Shown in pieces: positions 32,257-41,991 of a stretch of 64,000 nucleotides of DNA. Made by a program: the position numbers and the translations under genes. Positions within the stretch are counted from its first letter, which is position 1. Each line of letters begins with the position of its first letter. This stretch comes from Planctomycetaceae bacterium (GTDB lineage Bacteria; Planctomycetota; Planctomycetia; Planctomycetales; Planctomycetaceae). The DNA lies in assembly GCA_041398785.1 (NCBI GenBank), contig JAWKUA010000010.1:174053-238052 (forward strand), written 5' to 3'. The notes under the pieces are model-generated. The model made no database searches, was not told the origin of the DNA, and saw only the letters and a list, made by a program, of their open reading frames with translations.

Positions 32257-33064
32257 CGGACTCCTGTGTCGGGGAAGGAACAGATTTCGAGGAATCAGCT
32301 TTGACGGACCTGGCCGCCGAACGTCGACGATGTTTCAGTTTGCGAAGCACGATCATTCGGAGGTCTCGATGATTCCAGTGCAGAAACACGCCGCGAAGAT
32401 AGATGCGAGCCTGCGCGGGCGACAGCGTTCGCCATGCCAGGTGATTCAGCGTGATGGAGCCGATCAGCCAGACGGCCGTCAGGATCAATGCCACGATGAT
32501 TGCTCTCAGCAGGTTCGGCCGCAGGCGAAACGTCGCCATGGCGTCGGTATCGGACGGAATCAGGGACAGAAACATCCACGCCGACAACACGCACACCACA
32601 GCTTTTGTTCCGCATGCGAACGCGGCGTCAAGCGACACGGTGCTCGTCGATCGCCCCGGAGAGTGACGGCCGGCGAAGTACGCCTTCAGCAGACTTCGAA
32701 GGCCCGGCAGTCCCGTCGACCGGGCAACTGTTCGAAACCGTGCCGTTGAAAGAAGCAGCAGCATTGCCAGTGATGCGTCATACACCGCTCCGAGATCGGC
32801 GCCGCGCAGCCGCTGCGGTTCGCGGAAGAACAGGTCCACCAGCATCAGAAACAGCAGGACTCCGCTGATGCCGTTTTTCAGTGTCAGCACAACCATCGCC
32901 AGAAACAGAAGCTTCAGCGGAATTTCCAGTATGGAGCCGCCCAGCGGAGGCCCGGAAAACGCGGAAAGCGAATACAGCAGTCCCACTGCAAGCGCTATCA
33001 GCAGATTGGCCATCGCTATATGCAGAGAACTCCGAAGTTCGGAATCAGGTGAGACTGGACGCAT
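32234..33064 (-). CDS. Polytopic membrane protein of the MoxR/DUF58 cluster
   Basis: A 276-residue integral membrane protein with about five or six hydrophobic segments, including MANLLIALAVGLLYSLSAF, IPLKLLFLAMVVLTLKNG, ISGVLLFLMLVDLFF, AVVCVLSAWMFLSLIP and LLRAIIVALILTAVWLIGSI, and a basic C-terminus (LRKLKHRRRSAARS). Its ATG overlaps the stop of the DUF58 gene by one base (TGATG), so it is co-translated with it. I recognise no domain. Together with DUF58 and MoxR it probably belongs to a membrane-bound complex assembled by the AAA ATPase; this rests on context. Confidence 0.75.
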   Translation of the reverse strand: MRPVSPDSELRSSLHIAMANLLIALAVGLLYSLSAFSGPPLGGSILEIPLKLLFLAMVVLTLKNGISGVLLFLMLVDLFFREPQRLRGADLGAVYDASLAMLLLLSTARFRTVARSTGLPGLRSLLKAYFAGRHSPGRSTSTVSLDAAFACGTKAVVCVLSAWMFLSLIPSDTDAMATFRLRPNLLRAIIVALILTAVWLIGSITLNHLAWRTLSPAQARIYLRGVFLHWNHRDLRMIVLRKLKHRRRSAARSVKADSSKSVPSPTQESGGVSVHS

Positions 33065-34770
33065 CAGCGGCTCCTTCCGGCGACGGATCGCCCCCGGCCG
33101 GCCAGTTCGGCTTCCGCCAGCACGATCGCGGTCGCGCGAGGCGGGCCGGCGAATGCCACGGACGCTCCCGTCCTGCGCAGTTGCCGTCGGACGCGCGATG
33201 CGAACTCCACCGTCCGCAGATGTTCCGCTCGACGAAACACGTCTGCTGCATTTTCGATCGGTGCCGAGGGAAATTCGTCGCCCGGCCGCAGACCGGTTGG
33301 TGTCGGCGAAATGAAGACCACGCGATGGTGACGGCCCATCGCCATCTTCACCGCCGGCATCATTTCCTCCAGGCTGTCGGCACTGCTGATCAGATCCGCC
33401 AGAATCACAAACACCTCGTTGTCCCGCGCGCGGGCGACCGATTTGGTCAGTTGCTGACTGACGGCACGCAGCCGCGAATTCGATCTGTCTCCGGTGCCCG
33501 TGTTGCGACCGGACGGCATCGTCACCCAGGCCAGTCCCGAATTCTGCAGAAACCGGCACGACACGGTTCCCATCATCCGGTCGTCGTGAACCATTCGAAT
33601 GATGTCGAACAAAGACAGACCGAACAGTTCCGCCAGGACGTTCGCCAGCAGACTTCGCTGATACCGATCGCGGCGTTTCTTCGGCCGCAGCGGCAGCCAG
33701 GTAAACGGAGGCTGATTGATTCGGTCGTCCAGCAGTTCCGGATACCGTTCGCGGCATACCGCTAAAGCGCTGGCCATCAGACCCGGCGTCAGTGAAATTT
33801 GCGGCAGCGTATTGTGTTCCGCGAAGTCACTCATCGCTTCCAGCAGTCGATAGAACGCGCGTTCTCCCGTGCCGGCGGGAAGCCGCTTCGAACCGCTTTC
33901 ATCCATCAGCACGGCGGCGATCGGATCGCCGATGGACACGCATGCGCGAGCGATGCTGGCCCCGGTGAACAGCGACTGGTCCAGCAGTCGCTTCCCGAAG
34001 CCGCCGGCTCGCGAAGACGCGAAACCGTCGATCAGCAGGTTCACGCGAACGGGAACTTCGGATTCGTACTGTCGCGTCATCAGCCGATCGCGGCGAGCCG
34101 ATACTTTCCACGCGATTGCCTTCGGCGGATCACCCGGCTGATATTCCCGCAGTTCCAGCAGTTCCGAGCCAAACCCGGATCGCTGCAGTCGATGGACGCC
34201 GTGCTGCGGAAGTGAGTTGATGCGTTTGACTCCCGGACGCATGTCGCCGACGGAAACGAACGTCGGATACACGCGATACGACCGGTCTTCACGAATCAGC
34301 CGCTCCACAACAAACAGTCCCGCCGGGTCGGACAGCCGCACATGAATTCCCGGAAAGGCGACTCGCCCGGCGGCACGAATGCAGCACTCATACTTCAGCA
34401 GCACCGAATCCGCTCCGCTGCAGACGGACACGGAAGAATTGCCGGACAGCGGTTGAAACGTGTCCGGCAGAACATCACGAAATGTCGTCAGCGGCGGAAT
34501 GCGGCGACCTGTGGACGAAATCATAACTTCAACGCGAAGCGGCCGGTCTGCCCACAGCACCGGTTGATGCAGCGTGCGCCCGTTCAAAGTGCGGTCGCAG
34601 GAAACAATCGGCCACATCACGCGGGCCTTCACCATCAGAGAACACCAGGCAGAGAATACCCAGATCAGCACAGCCAGCGATACCAGGGACAGCGTCGGCT
34701 GGTAACGCAGGATCCCCAGCAGCAGACCGCCCATCGCCGAAACAATCAGGATGCGAGCGCGATTTGTCAT
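33064..34770 (-). CDS. DUF58 domain-containing protein
   Basis: A 568-residue protein anchored by two N-terminal helices (about 7-22 and 28-46). A beta-rich region follows. The DUF58 signature is GFGSELLELREYQPGDPPKA followed by IAWKVSARRDRLMTRQYESE at about 200-240, then a von Willebrand A-like part with VNLLIDGFASS and AVLMDES, and further strands EVFVILADLISSADS and HHRVVFISPTP. In related clusters DUF58 proteins partner MoxR ATPases and help assemble or metallate membrane complexes; substrates are mostly unknown. It overlaps MoxR by four bases upstream and the next membrane-protein gene by one base downstream. Confidence 0.88.
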   Translation of the reverse strand: MTNRARILIVSAMGGLLLGILRYQPTLSLVSLAVLIWVFSAWCSLMVKARVMWPIVSCDRTLNGRTLHQPVLWADRPLRVEVMISSTGRRIPPLTTFRDVLPDTFQPLSGNSSVSVCSGADSVLLKYECCIRAAGRVAFPGIHVRLSDPAGLFVVERLIREDRSYRVYPTFVSVGDMRPGVKRINSLPQHGVHRLQRSGFGSELLELREYQPGDPPKAIAWKVSARRDRLMTRQYESEVPVRVNLLIDGFASSRAGGFGKRLLDQSLFTGASIARACVSIGDPIAAVLMDESGSKRLPAGTGERAFYRLLEAMSDFAEHNTLPQISLTPGLMASALAVCRERYPELLDDRINQPPFTWLPLRPKKRRDRYQRSLLANVLAELFGLSLFDIIRMVHDDRMMGTVSCRFLQNSGLAWVTMPSGRNTGTGDRSNSRLRAVSQQLTKSVARARDNEVFVILADLISSADSLEEMMPAVKMAMGRHHRVVFISPTPTGLRPGDEFPSAPIENAADVFRRAEHLRTVEFASRVRRQLRRTGASVAFAGPPRATAIVLAEAELAGRGRSVAGRSR

Positions 34771-35759
34771 CGCTTCGGAGTGCTTTCGGAAGGCGCCGGT
34801 GTCACACCCAGAACCGGGACGGATGCGATGACTTCCTCGACGATCTGCCGGGGAGTGCGGCCGTCCATTTCGGCTTCGGGACGAAGAATAATGCGGTGCC
34901 CGAGAACCGGCAGCGCGACGGCCTGCACGTCTTCGTGAGTCAGGTAGTCGCGGCGGTAAAGCAGCGCACGAACTCGCGCGGCCTTCATCAGATTGATGGC
35001 GGCTCGCGGGCTGCCGCCGAGTGCCAGGTCCGCGTGTTGGCGGCTGCTGCGGACCAGATCGATGATGTACTCGCGAAGTTCCTGCGTGCAGAACACGGAA
35101 TCGATCTGCTTCTGAATCAACAGCACTTCATCCGCGCTGGCCACGGGTTCGGGAGTCACAATGTCGCGGCTGTGAAGTTCCAGCATCGCAACTTCCGCTT
35201 CGCGCAGCGGGTAGCCGACTTCCACACGAAACAGGAACCGGTCAAGCTGAGCTTCCGGAAGCCGATAGACTCCCTCCTGTTCAATCGGATTCTGAGTCGC
35301 CAGGACCATAAACGGAGCGGGCAGCGGCAGTGTCGTGCCTTCGATCGTCACCTGATTTTCCTGCATCGCTTCCAGCAGCGCCGACTGCGTTCTGGCGGGA
35401 GCTCGGTTCAATTCGTCGGCCAGCAGCAGTTGACAGAATATTGGTCCCCTGCGAAGGATAAAATCGCTGGTGGCGCGGTCCAGCACCTGCGTGCCGGTGA
35501 CGTCGGAGGGAAGCAGGTCCGGCGTAAACTGCACACGCTCGTAATCGATCCCCAGCACTGTGGAAAACGTGCGGCACAGGGTCGTCTTGGCGGTGCCCGG
35601 CACGCCTTCCAGCAGCACGTGTCCGCCGGCCAGCAGTGCCATCAGCAGTTGTTCGGTCACGGCGTCCAGGCCCACAACCACCTGGCCGATCGCCGCCAGC
35701 GTCTGAGTTCGAAGCTGACTGACACGGTTCGGAAGGTCTCTGATGGCGGAATCGTTCAC
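34767..35759 (-). CDS. MoxR-family AAA+ ATPase
   Basis: A 330-residue cytoplasmic AAA+ chaperone. Walker A is LLEGVPGTAKTTL (about 49-61) and Walker B is QLLLADELNRAPARTQSALL. Sensor 1 lies in MVLATQNPIEQEGVYRLPEA, and the arginine-finger region is LDRFLFRVEVGYP. The lid contains the family's GGSPRAAINLMKAARVRA. It is the first of four overlapping genes (MoxR, DUF58, two membrane proteins). The 214 bases upstream, before the DUF4350 stop, contain TATTAT near 35870 on the minus strand as a possible -10 box; otherwise nothing is seen there. Confidence 0.95.
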   Translation of the reverse strand: MNDSAIRDLPNRVSQLRTQTLAAIGQVVVGLDAVTEQLLMALLAGGHVLLEGVPGTAKTTLCRTFSTVLGIDYERVQFTPDLLPSDVTGTQVLDRATSDFILRRGPIFCQLLLADELNRAPARTQSALLEAMQENQVTIEGTTLPLPAPFMVLATQNPIEQEGVYRLPEAQLDRFLFRVEVGYPLREAEVAMLELHSRDIVTPEPVASADEVLLIQKQIDSVFCTQELREYIIDLVRSSRQHADLALGGSPRAAINLMKAARVRALLYRRDYLTHEDVQAVALPVLGHRIILRPEAEMDGRTPRQIVEEVIASVPVLGVTPAPSESTPKR

Positions 35760-35973
35760 GGTGCGCTGAAAGTCCGGCTACGAGGCTGAGAATCCTCCTG
35801 GCAAATCAGTGGCGTCGATCGTTCCGTGATCCGGCGCTGGATTGCGGAGCAACCCGAGGCAAATGGGATAATAATGGCAGCGACAGAATCCAACCCCCGC
35901 GGCTGGTGTGGGCCAAGACCGAGCCAAGTCATATCAATAACCGCTCAATCTGCCGGCGGCCCACCCCGTTGAG

Positions 35974-37461
35974 TCATGTCGCGGCATTCCGACTGCGAAT
36001 GTGCTCGACCGCCCGGCCGACATCCAGAAACCGAGTGCGTGAAAGATGAGGCGTCCGACTGCCAAAGGCAAGTGACAACAGCAGCGGGATGGTTTCCCGG
36101 ACCGACTTCGGCAGCGCCCGTGAGTCTCCGGCGAGCGACTGTTCGGTGACCAGCTTTCGCCAGTCGGCCGGATCACGCGACGACGTCAGTTGCCGGCAGA
36201 GTTCGAACACCAGCAGCCGAGCCGCCAAGCCGCGACCTTCGGCCGTATCCTGCCGCACAGCGTTCAGGTCCGCCGCCGACAGCATGTCCCGAGTCTGCGT
36301 CGGTACGGCGAGACTCGGGCTGCTGTTGGTCAGCGCGCGAGCCATCACAACCAGTGCCGCGAGCACCGCCGCCAGCAGCAGTCCCCGATGAAAATACGCA
36401 GCCGGAACGTCACGCGGCCGCTGCATCACCGCGCTGTTCAGCAGGTTAGAGTCTTCCACTTTGGTCACCACCAGATTCGCGATCCGCACCATCTGATCCA
36501 CAGGCAGTTCCGGAATGGATTCCGGTGGCTTCGGCTTTGGTGGCAGACTGATCGCGGGAGGCGGCACGTTCGGCGGCAGCCGCAGCGCATAGGTTCCCTG
36601 TAACTGCCCGTCAACAATGAACATCAGCTTCTGCCGGTCCGGGTGACACAGCGAATGGCAGAGATTGATCGCCAGCATCGCGTTGTCCCCGTGCCACAGC
36701 ATTCCGTTTGTCAGCAGACTGTGATCCGCGACCAAAATCAAACGGCCCGACGATCTCCATTCGGAAACCGCGATCAGCGGCATACCGGCGGACTCCGACG
36801 GAAACGTCAGCGGCGGAAGCTGAGCAACAATCTGCCAATTGGTTCCCGTGTCGGACAGGTCCGACAGCCAGCCGGAGCGATTCACAATCACTGTTTTCAC
36901 ACCCGATGTCAGCGGATGTGACTCATCCAGATCGACAATCTGCAGACAGTCGCCATGCCGCTGATACTGGTACGCCCGTCGATTCGTGGTGACCGGCCCT
37001 GCGTTCATCCGAAACCACCGACGGGCGATACCGTCCTGATCCGACGCGACCAGAATTCGTCCGCCGCCCTGCAGGAAGCCCCACGCCTCGGACCAGAATT
37101 GCTCGTTCGGCAGTTCGCCAATGATGACAATCACCGTCTGGCTCGGACTGGAAAACGCGTCGGCCGCCGTCTGGACGTGCTGCAGTCCGCGCTGTTCCAG
37201 CAGCATTTCGAACATTTCAAAACCGAAATGCCAGTCGCCTGGGACCACAGGACTGGGAGCTTGCTGCGCAGCCAGCGGTACCGGAAAGGCGGCCGCACGA
37301 ACGCAGATCACGATCAGCAGCGCAGCGACCCGCAGTTGTGCCCGGCCTGCAGGCAGCCAGTGTCCCCTGCCATGTGTACCCGTGCCGTCCGTGCGGCGAC
37401 GGGAACCTTCCGCCAGCGGCGCTGCCGGCGTCACTGACCTGGCAATCAGCATGACACACAC
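35974..37461 (-). CDS. DUF4350-type protein of the MoxR cluster
   Basis: A 495-residue protein. A hydrophobic segment near 44-65 (VAALLIVICVRAAAFPVPLA) acts as signal or anchor. A region like the DUF4350/GATase-type fold follows, with DAFSSPSQTVIVIIGELP, GFLQGGGRILVASDQDG and GRLILVADHSLLTNGML. A proline-rich stretch (PPKPKPPESIPELP) leads to a second membrane helix near 365-385 (GLLLAAVLAALVVMARAL) and a C-terminal cytoplasmic helical part. DUF4350 proteins accompany MoxR, DUF58 and DUF4129 genes. It begins inside the end of the DUF4129 gene (16-base overlap). Confidence 0.75.
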   Translation of the reverse strand: MCVMLIARSVTPAAPLAEGSRRRTDGTGTHGRGHWLPAGRAQLRVAALLIVICVRAAAFPVPLAAQQAPSPVVPGDWHFGFEMFEMLLEQRGLQHVQTAADAFSSPSQTVIVIIGELPNEQFWSEAWGFLQGGGRILVASDQDGIARRWFRMNAGPVTTNRRAYQYQRHGDCLQIVDLDESHPLTSGVKTVIVNRSGWLSDLSDTGTNWQIVAQLPPLTFPSESAGMPLIAVSEWRSSGRLILVADHSLLTNGMLWHGDNAMLAINLCHSLCHPDRQKLMFIVDGQLQGTYALRLPPNVPPPAISLPPKPKPPESIPELPVDQMVRIANLVVTKVEDSNLLNSAVMQRPRDVPAAYFHRGLLLAAVLAALVVMARALTNSSPSLAVPTQTRDMLSAADLNAVRQDTAEGRGLAARLLVFELCRQLTSSRDPADWRKLVTEQSLAGDSRALPKSVRETIPLLLSLAFGSRTPHLSRTRFLDVGRAVEHIRSRNAAT

Positions 37462-39044
37462 CGCCGCAGTGCCGCGCGAGCTTCATCCAGTTGTTCCGGC
37501 GTCAGCGTCGTGCCTGGTGGCGAATAGCGGACCTGTTCGTACAAGTCCGCCAGAATCGCGGCTGCACCGGCGGCCAATGGAGCGTCCTGGACCAGGGCCG
37601 CCGCAGCACGTCGATGCGGCCACCAGAGTTCTGTCTGATTCTTTGTGATCGCAACCAGTCGATGGAACGCTTCCACAATGTCAGCCGCGCTGTTAATCGG
37701 CATCAGGCTGAGTTCCGTCTTTGCCCGACGTATGCCGGATCGTCTTCCGGAAAGCTTTCGGAGCACGAACGGCACGACGAAGGCGGCGGCGGCCAGCATC
37801 ACCAGCAGGTTGAGAATCGACGAGACGTCCAGGTTGGGAAACGAAAGGCGATCCCACACGCCAGCGCCTGCCGCCGGCGACGGCGCCTCCGAGATCTGCC
37901 GGAGCCAATCGGTGGCCGTGTTCTTCGCCGGTGCCGACGATCCGCCGGCGGAGCCTGATTGGTCCGCCGGCACGTCGTTGGAATTTCCCTGGTTCTGCAT
38001 CTGCTTCAGAATGACGTCCTTCAGAACGTCAACGAGGTCTCCGCGCAGTCCTTCGAGTAATTTCATCAGCGACGCCTGATCGGCCGCGGACTGCAGCCCG
38101 GTTCCGCTCGACGGCTGAATTCCTTCCGCACGAGCTTCCTTCAGAATGTTCCGGAACGCGTCCGCCAGTTCTGACTCACTCAGCGGATCAAGAAACTGTT
38201 TGCGAAGGGACGACGCGTCCGCCTCCGGCGCAGCCTGACTGGAATCTGTCGCCGCGGGCGGGCCGGATTGCGTGCGTCGTTCGGTAATAGCGCCATTGCG
38301 TGATATCGGTTCCGCAGGCGAGCCAGCGGCAGGAAGCGTCTCCGGCGCGGCGGGTAACGGCGGATCGTTGTTCAGCGGGAATGCGTTCTGCCGTGAGTCA
38401 CCCTGACGGGAATCGCTGGAAGAACCAATCAGGCGCTGCAGAAGTTCGCCGGGAATTTCCCCCGTGGAACCCGGCGGCGGTACAGCACCTTCCGGCCACA
38501 ACTGTTGTGCCTGACCGGGAAATTCTCCGCCGTCACGATTCCGTGTGCCGATCGGCCGACCGCCGGCGTCTGACGATGGCCGCGCCGAATTCGCGTCACT
38601 TGCCATCTGCTGAAGCATCTGCCGAGCCTGCTGGCTGACGGCTGGGTCATCCAGCGCAGATCTCAGCAGCGGCATCAGAGAATTCGGATCCGCGCCGGTG
38701 ACCGGCGCTTCCTGCGACCCAGTTGTTCCGCGACCGTCATCAGAGCGCTGACGGAACTGGTCGGCGAATTGACGCAACTGTTCGTACTGACCGGCGTCCG
38801 AGTCGTGAGCGAAGTTCTGCGGTGCTTCGACTTCACCGCGATCCAGCTCCCGCTGCATGGCCATTCGCTGCAACTGCGTCAGCAATTGAAGTTGCTGCCA
38901 GACATTCGCACCGTCAGCAGAAGGCGGCCGCAGCCACCGATGCGAAGGGTCATCCGTCTGAGCCCGGGCTGTTGTTGCCGACAACACCACGGCGCACGTC
39001 AGTACGCCGGCTGCGCTGATTATGGCTGTCAGAAAACGGCTCAT
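37446..39044 (-). CDS. DUF4129-type membrane protein, first gene of the MoxR cluster
   Basis: A 532-residue protein with a signal peptide (AIISAAGVLTCAVVLSATTA). It has a long low-complexity region rich in Gln, Ser, Pro and Asp (about 30-380), one membrane helix near 412-432 (ILNLLVMLAAAAFVVPFVL) and a C-terminal DUF4129-like helical domain: FHRLVAITKNQTELWWPHRR, then AAAILADLYEQVRYSPPGTT and LTPEQLDEARAALRR. It is transcribed leftward as the first gene of the series DUF4129, DUF4350, MoxR, DUF58 and two membrane proteins. The large disordered periplasmic part is unusual and may be a spacer. Confidence in the C-terminal domain is good; the rest is unassigned. Confidence 0.78.
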   Translation of the reverse strand: MSRFLTAIISAAGVLTCAVVLSATTARAQTDDPSHRWLRPPSADGANVWQQLQLLTQLQRMAMQRELDRGEVEAPQNFAHDSDAGQYEQLRQFADQFRQRSDDGRGTTGSQEAPVTGADPNSLMPLLRSALDDPAVSQQARQMLQQMASDANSARPSSDAGGRPIGTRNRDGGEFPGQAQQLWPEGAVPPPGSTGEIPGELLQRLIGSSSDSRQGDSRQNAFPLNNDPPLPAAPETLPAAGSPAEPISRNGAITERRTQSGPPAATDSSQAAPEADASSLRKQFLDPLSESELADAFRNILKEARAEGIQPSSGTGLQSAADQASLMKLLEGLRGDLVDVLKDVILKQMQNQGNSNDVPADQSGSAGGSSAPAKNTATDWLRQISEAPSPAAGAGVWDRLSFPNLDVSSILNLLVMLAAAAFVVPFVLRKLSGRRSGIRRAKTELSLMPINSAADIVEAFHRLVAITKNQTELWWPHRRAAAALVQDAPLAAGAAAILADLYEQVRYSPPGTTLTPEQLDEARAALRRCVSC

Positions 39045-39175
39045 CGGACGGTGACTCGTGCACTGCGAAAGACATCGCCGCGCGGATCAGAAGCGAATCC
39101 GATCCGCGCCGATTATTCTCGCAGACCACCGAACGATGAAAAGCCTGAATCCGGATTTGGGCAGCTGAGTTCGAT

Positions 39176-39520
39176 TCAGACGCGCCGCGTGGAGATTTCG
39201 TAGACCGGCCATTCCGTGCCGCAATGGTGGCAGTGAAAGCCGACAATCGTTGCGGTCCCCGGTATCGGCAGGCGGCTCTTCGGGCTGATCAAAGCGTCTT
39301 CCAGCTCCAATGGCTCAACGTCGGTGTGCGAACACTCCGGGCACTGGCCGTTGTCGTGAATGATGCGTGCGCGGTCAACGGGAGCAAACATTCGTCCGCT
39401 GACAACGGTCGTTCGCGATCGCGGCCGGAACGGCAGAATATCCGACGGCTCGTCGGAAGCATTCTCAACATCCGGTTCGCGTGCCGACGGATTAAACAGG
39501 CGCAGACGATTCATGTTCAC
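39176..39520 (-). CDS. Small zinc-ribbon protein
   Basis: A 114-residue protein. Two cysteine pairs, CPEC (in GQCPECSHTDVEPLEL) and CHHC (in IVGFHCHHCGTEWPVYE), form a zinc ribbon in the second half. The first 50 residues are polar (SAREPDVENASDEPSDIL). An ideal ribosome-binding site AAGGAGG is followed by seven bases and a GTG (39518-39520), then an ATG two codons later; spacing favours GTG. Nearby genes are unrelated and read the other way, and the gene is not in the MoxR cluster. A nucleic-acid-binding or redox-sensing role is possible but unproven. Confidence 0.75.
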   Translation of the reverse strand: MNMNRLRLFNPSAREPDVENASDEPSDILPFRPRSRTTVVSGRMFAPVDRARIIHDNGQCPECSHTDVEPLELEDALISPKSRLPIPGTATIVGFHCHHCGTEWPVYEISTRRV

Positions 39521-39935
39521 GGTGATTCCTCCTTGATTCACGCTATCGATGGTGCGCCCGCAGGCGCTGATGCGTCGCCCGGACAATCCATTGCCCAGGG
39601 TCACTTCACTGCTGATTCCGGACGCATCCGACCGGTTGACTCGGCGAACAGAACTGTATGCAGCAGTGGCTGCGGACTCAAGCTGTGAAACCACAATTAC
39701 AAAATAGGAAAACAGAGCAATCTGCGGGCATGTATTGCGTCTTCCGAAGTTGCAGTGCCGGCTCGCGATCGGCGTTGCAAACGCCATTGTTCGGGTGCCG
39801 CTGGCTTCGCAGTCCAGGACACTGACAAGACACCGGGATCGTTCGCTCGCTGTCGGGCAAGCGATTAGACTTCTCAGCCGCGCGAAACCGGAACCTGACG
39901 CAACGCAGCAGAATTCGACGGGAGCAAAACGGATC

Positions 39936-41465
39936 ATGGCAGCATTTCTGGGGATTGACATCGGGACAAGCGGCACGAAAACGCTGGCGATCCGCGAAGA
40001 CGGGACGATCCTGAGTTCCGCGACGGAAGAATATCCGCTGTCGAACCCCAAACCCGGCTGGTCAGAACAGAACCCCGCCGATTGGTGGGCTGCCACAGTG
40101 AAGACCGTTCGCCGTGTGATGAAGGCCGGTAAACTGAAACCGGGTGATGTCAGCGGCATCGGACTCAGCGGCCAGATGCACGGCAGCGTGTTCCTGAACA
40201 AGTCGCGCAGCGTGATCCGGCCTGCGCTGTTGTGGAACGACCAGCGAACCGCCGCCGAATGTGACGAAATCGAACAGCGCGCGGGAGGCCGCCGGGCTCT
40301 GATTAACATGGTGGCCAATCCCGCACTGACCGGCTTTACGGCTCCCAAGATACTGTGGCTGCGAAACCACGAACCAAAGAACTTCGACCGGACCGTTCAG
40401 GTGCTGCTGCCGAAGGACTACGTTCGGTTTCTGCTCACAGGGGAATTCGCGACCGAAGTCAGTGATGCGTCGGGGACACTGCTGCTGGACGTGGTGAATC
40501 GCCGCTGGTCGAATGAACTGCTGGGCAGGCTGGATCTGGACGCGTCACTGCTGCCTCGCGTGTACGAATCCGAAGACATCACCGGCGAACTTACATCATC
40601 GGCGGCCGGCGAACTGGGACTGCAGTCCGGCACGCCGGTGGTCGGCGGAGGCGGCGACCAGGCAGCCGGCGCGATCGGTAACGGCATCGTTCGCAAGGGA
40701 GTCGTGTCCGCCACGATGGGCACCAGCGGCGTCGTGTTTGCTCACAGCGACGAAGTGCAGGTCGATCCCGACGGACGGCTGCACACGTTTTGTCACGCGG
40801 TGCGCGGCAAGTGGCACGTCATGGGCTGCGTCCTGTCCGCCGGAGGCAGCCTGCAGTGGTTTCGCAACCAGCTTTGCCAGGAGGAAAGTGCAGCGGCAAA
40901 AAAACAGAAGATCGACCCGTACGAACTGATTACTCAACTGGCCGCCAGTGCTCCGGCCGGTTCCGAAGGACTGTTCTTTCTGCCGTATCTGACGGGAGAA
41001 CGGACTCCACACGCCGATCCGTACGCCCGCGCGTGCTGGATCGGACTCAGCCTGCGACACGGAAGAGCCCACATGGCTCGCTCGGTCATGGAAGGTGCGA
41101 CCTTCGCCATGCGGGATACTTTGGAAATCATCAGACAGATGAATATCCCGGTAAACGAAATCCGGTTGTCCGGTGGCGGTGCCCGAAGTGAGTTCTGGCG
41201 ACAGATGCAGGCCGATATCTACGGCCAGCCGGTGATCACGATCAACGCGGAAGAAGGTCCGGCGTACGGCGTGGCACTGCTGGCCGCGGCGGGGACCGGC
41301 GCTTACCGGAATGTCGCCGAAGCCTGCAAGGCGACCATTTCTGTCGTGTCAAAAACGACAGCCGGCGCGGCCGCAAAGAAGACCTACAACGCGGCCTACC
41401 CCGTCTACGGGAAACTCTATCAGTCGCTGAAGAACGACTTCCGCAGCATCCAGTCGCTGCTTTGA
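39936..41465 (+). CDS. xylB: Xylulokinase-like FGGY carbohydrate kinase
   Basis: A 509-residue FGGY kinase. The N-terminal ATPase loop is FLGIDIGTSGTKTLAIREDG. Substrate-binding blocks include GIGLSGQMHGSVFL and LLWNDQRTAAECDEI, both diagnostic of xylulokinase. The second ATPase domain has GGGGDQAAGAIGNGIVRKG, then PYLTGERTPHADPYARACW and RLSGGGARSEFWRQMQADIYG. The natural start MAAFLGIDIG at 39936 has GGGAG about 11 bases upstream; the open frame extends 67 codons further back but lacks protein character. A possible -10 TAGACT is at 39866-39871. No isomerase or sugar transporter gene is adjacent, so the substrate assignment rests on motifs alone. Confidence 0.92.
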   Translation: MAAFLGIDIGTSGTKTLAIREDGTILSSATEEYPLSNPKPGWSEQNPADWWAATVKTVRRVMKAGKLKPGDVSGIGLSGQMHGSVFLNKSRSVIRPALLWNDQRTAAECDEIEQRAGGRRALINMVANPALTGFTAPKILWLRNHEPKNFDRTVQVLLPKDYVRFLLTGEFATEVSDASGTLLLDVVNRRWSNELLGRLDLDASLLPRVYESEDITGELTSSAAGELGLQSGTPVVGGGGDQAAGAIGNGIVRKGVVSATMGTSGVVFAHSDEVQVDPDGRLHTFCHAVRGKWHVMGCVLSAGGSLQWFRNQLCQEESAAAKKQKIDPYELITQLAASAPAGSEGLFFLPYLTGERTPHADPYARACWIGLSLRHGRAHMARSVMEGATFAMRDTLEIIRQMNIPVNEIRLSGGGARSEFWRQMQADIYGQPVITINAEEGPAYGVALLAAAGTGAYRNVAEACKATISVVSKTTAGAAAKKTYNAAYPVYGKLYQSLKNDFRSIQSLL

Positions 41466-41492
41466 AGACCGAGCGTTGACGACCCGGCTTTA

Positions 41493-41615
41493 GGCGATCG
41501 GCAGGTGGAGATTTACCTGCAAGCCGCACGGCGCAAGCGCCGGTTCCGTTCACAGAGAAACCTGGGCAAGCGCCCTGCAGCCTGCAGACTGGTAAGAATT
41601 CATCTGCCACACGCC
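41493..41615. repeat. Dispersed palindromic element B, copy 2
   Basis: A diverged copy with GGCAGGTGGAGATTTACCTG on the left, the AAGCCGCACGGCGCAAGCGC centre, and GAATTCATCTGCCACACGCC on the right, matching the ends and centre of the element at 26601-26722. It lies between the xylB-like gene and uppS. Confidence 0.6.
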
Positions 41616-41694
41616 ATAATGGCCGATGCGCAGAACAAGCACTCGTCCCGACCGAAGGTCAACACGGAGGTTTCGAACGAGCAAAGCAAATTCG

Positions 41695-41835
41695 GGAGGA
41701 GGGCGGTCCGCGCGCAAACCTCGCTGCGTTGCGGGGACGCTGATCGCGCGTTCGGCCCTCTCCCGGGCATCGCTCCGCTCGCCCGACCTCTCCCTGCCGC
41801 TGTCCGGGGAGAGGTGGGTGGGCGGGCGATGCGCG
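41695..41835. repeat. GC-rich palindromic sequence in the gap before uppS
   Basis: Contains a stem CCTCTCCC (41787-41794) facing GGGGAGAGG (41806-41814) and the words GGGCATCGCTCCGCTCGCCC and CTGATCGCGCGTTCGGCCCT. This resembles dispersed intergenic sequences of planctomycetes, but no second copy is in this window. No gene is seen in the 526 bases between the xylB-like gene and uppS. Confidence 0.4.
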
Positions 41836-41991
41836 AGCCAGGGTCCACTTTCGTCAGCATGTGACGGAATTCGGAATGGTGGTCAGAAATCGGCTGATTC
41901 GGTACAACGCCACCGCTGCGGCGCGTCAGACTGACAGCGGCGCGCGACTCCGTGTGAAACGCGGACGTTTTTGAGCAGGAGAACGACGGCG

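Noticed and set aside
39735..39935. Upstream extension of the xylB-like gene
   Set aside because: The 67 added codons do not resemble FGGY kinases, which begin at the FLGIDIGTSG strand; the ATG at 39936 has a usable ribosome-binding site.
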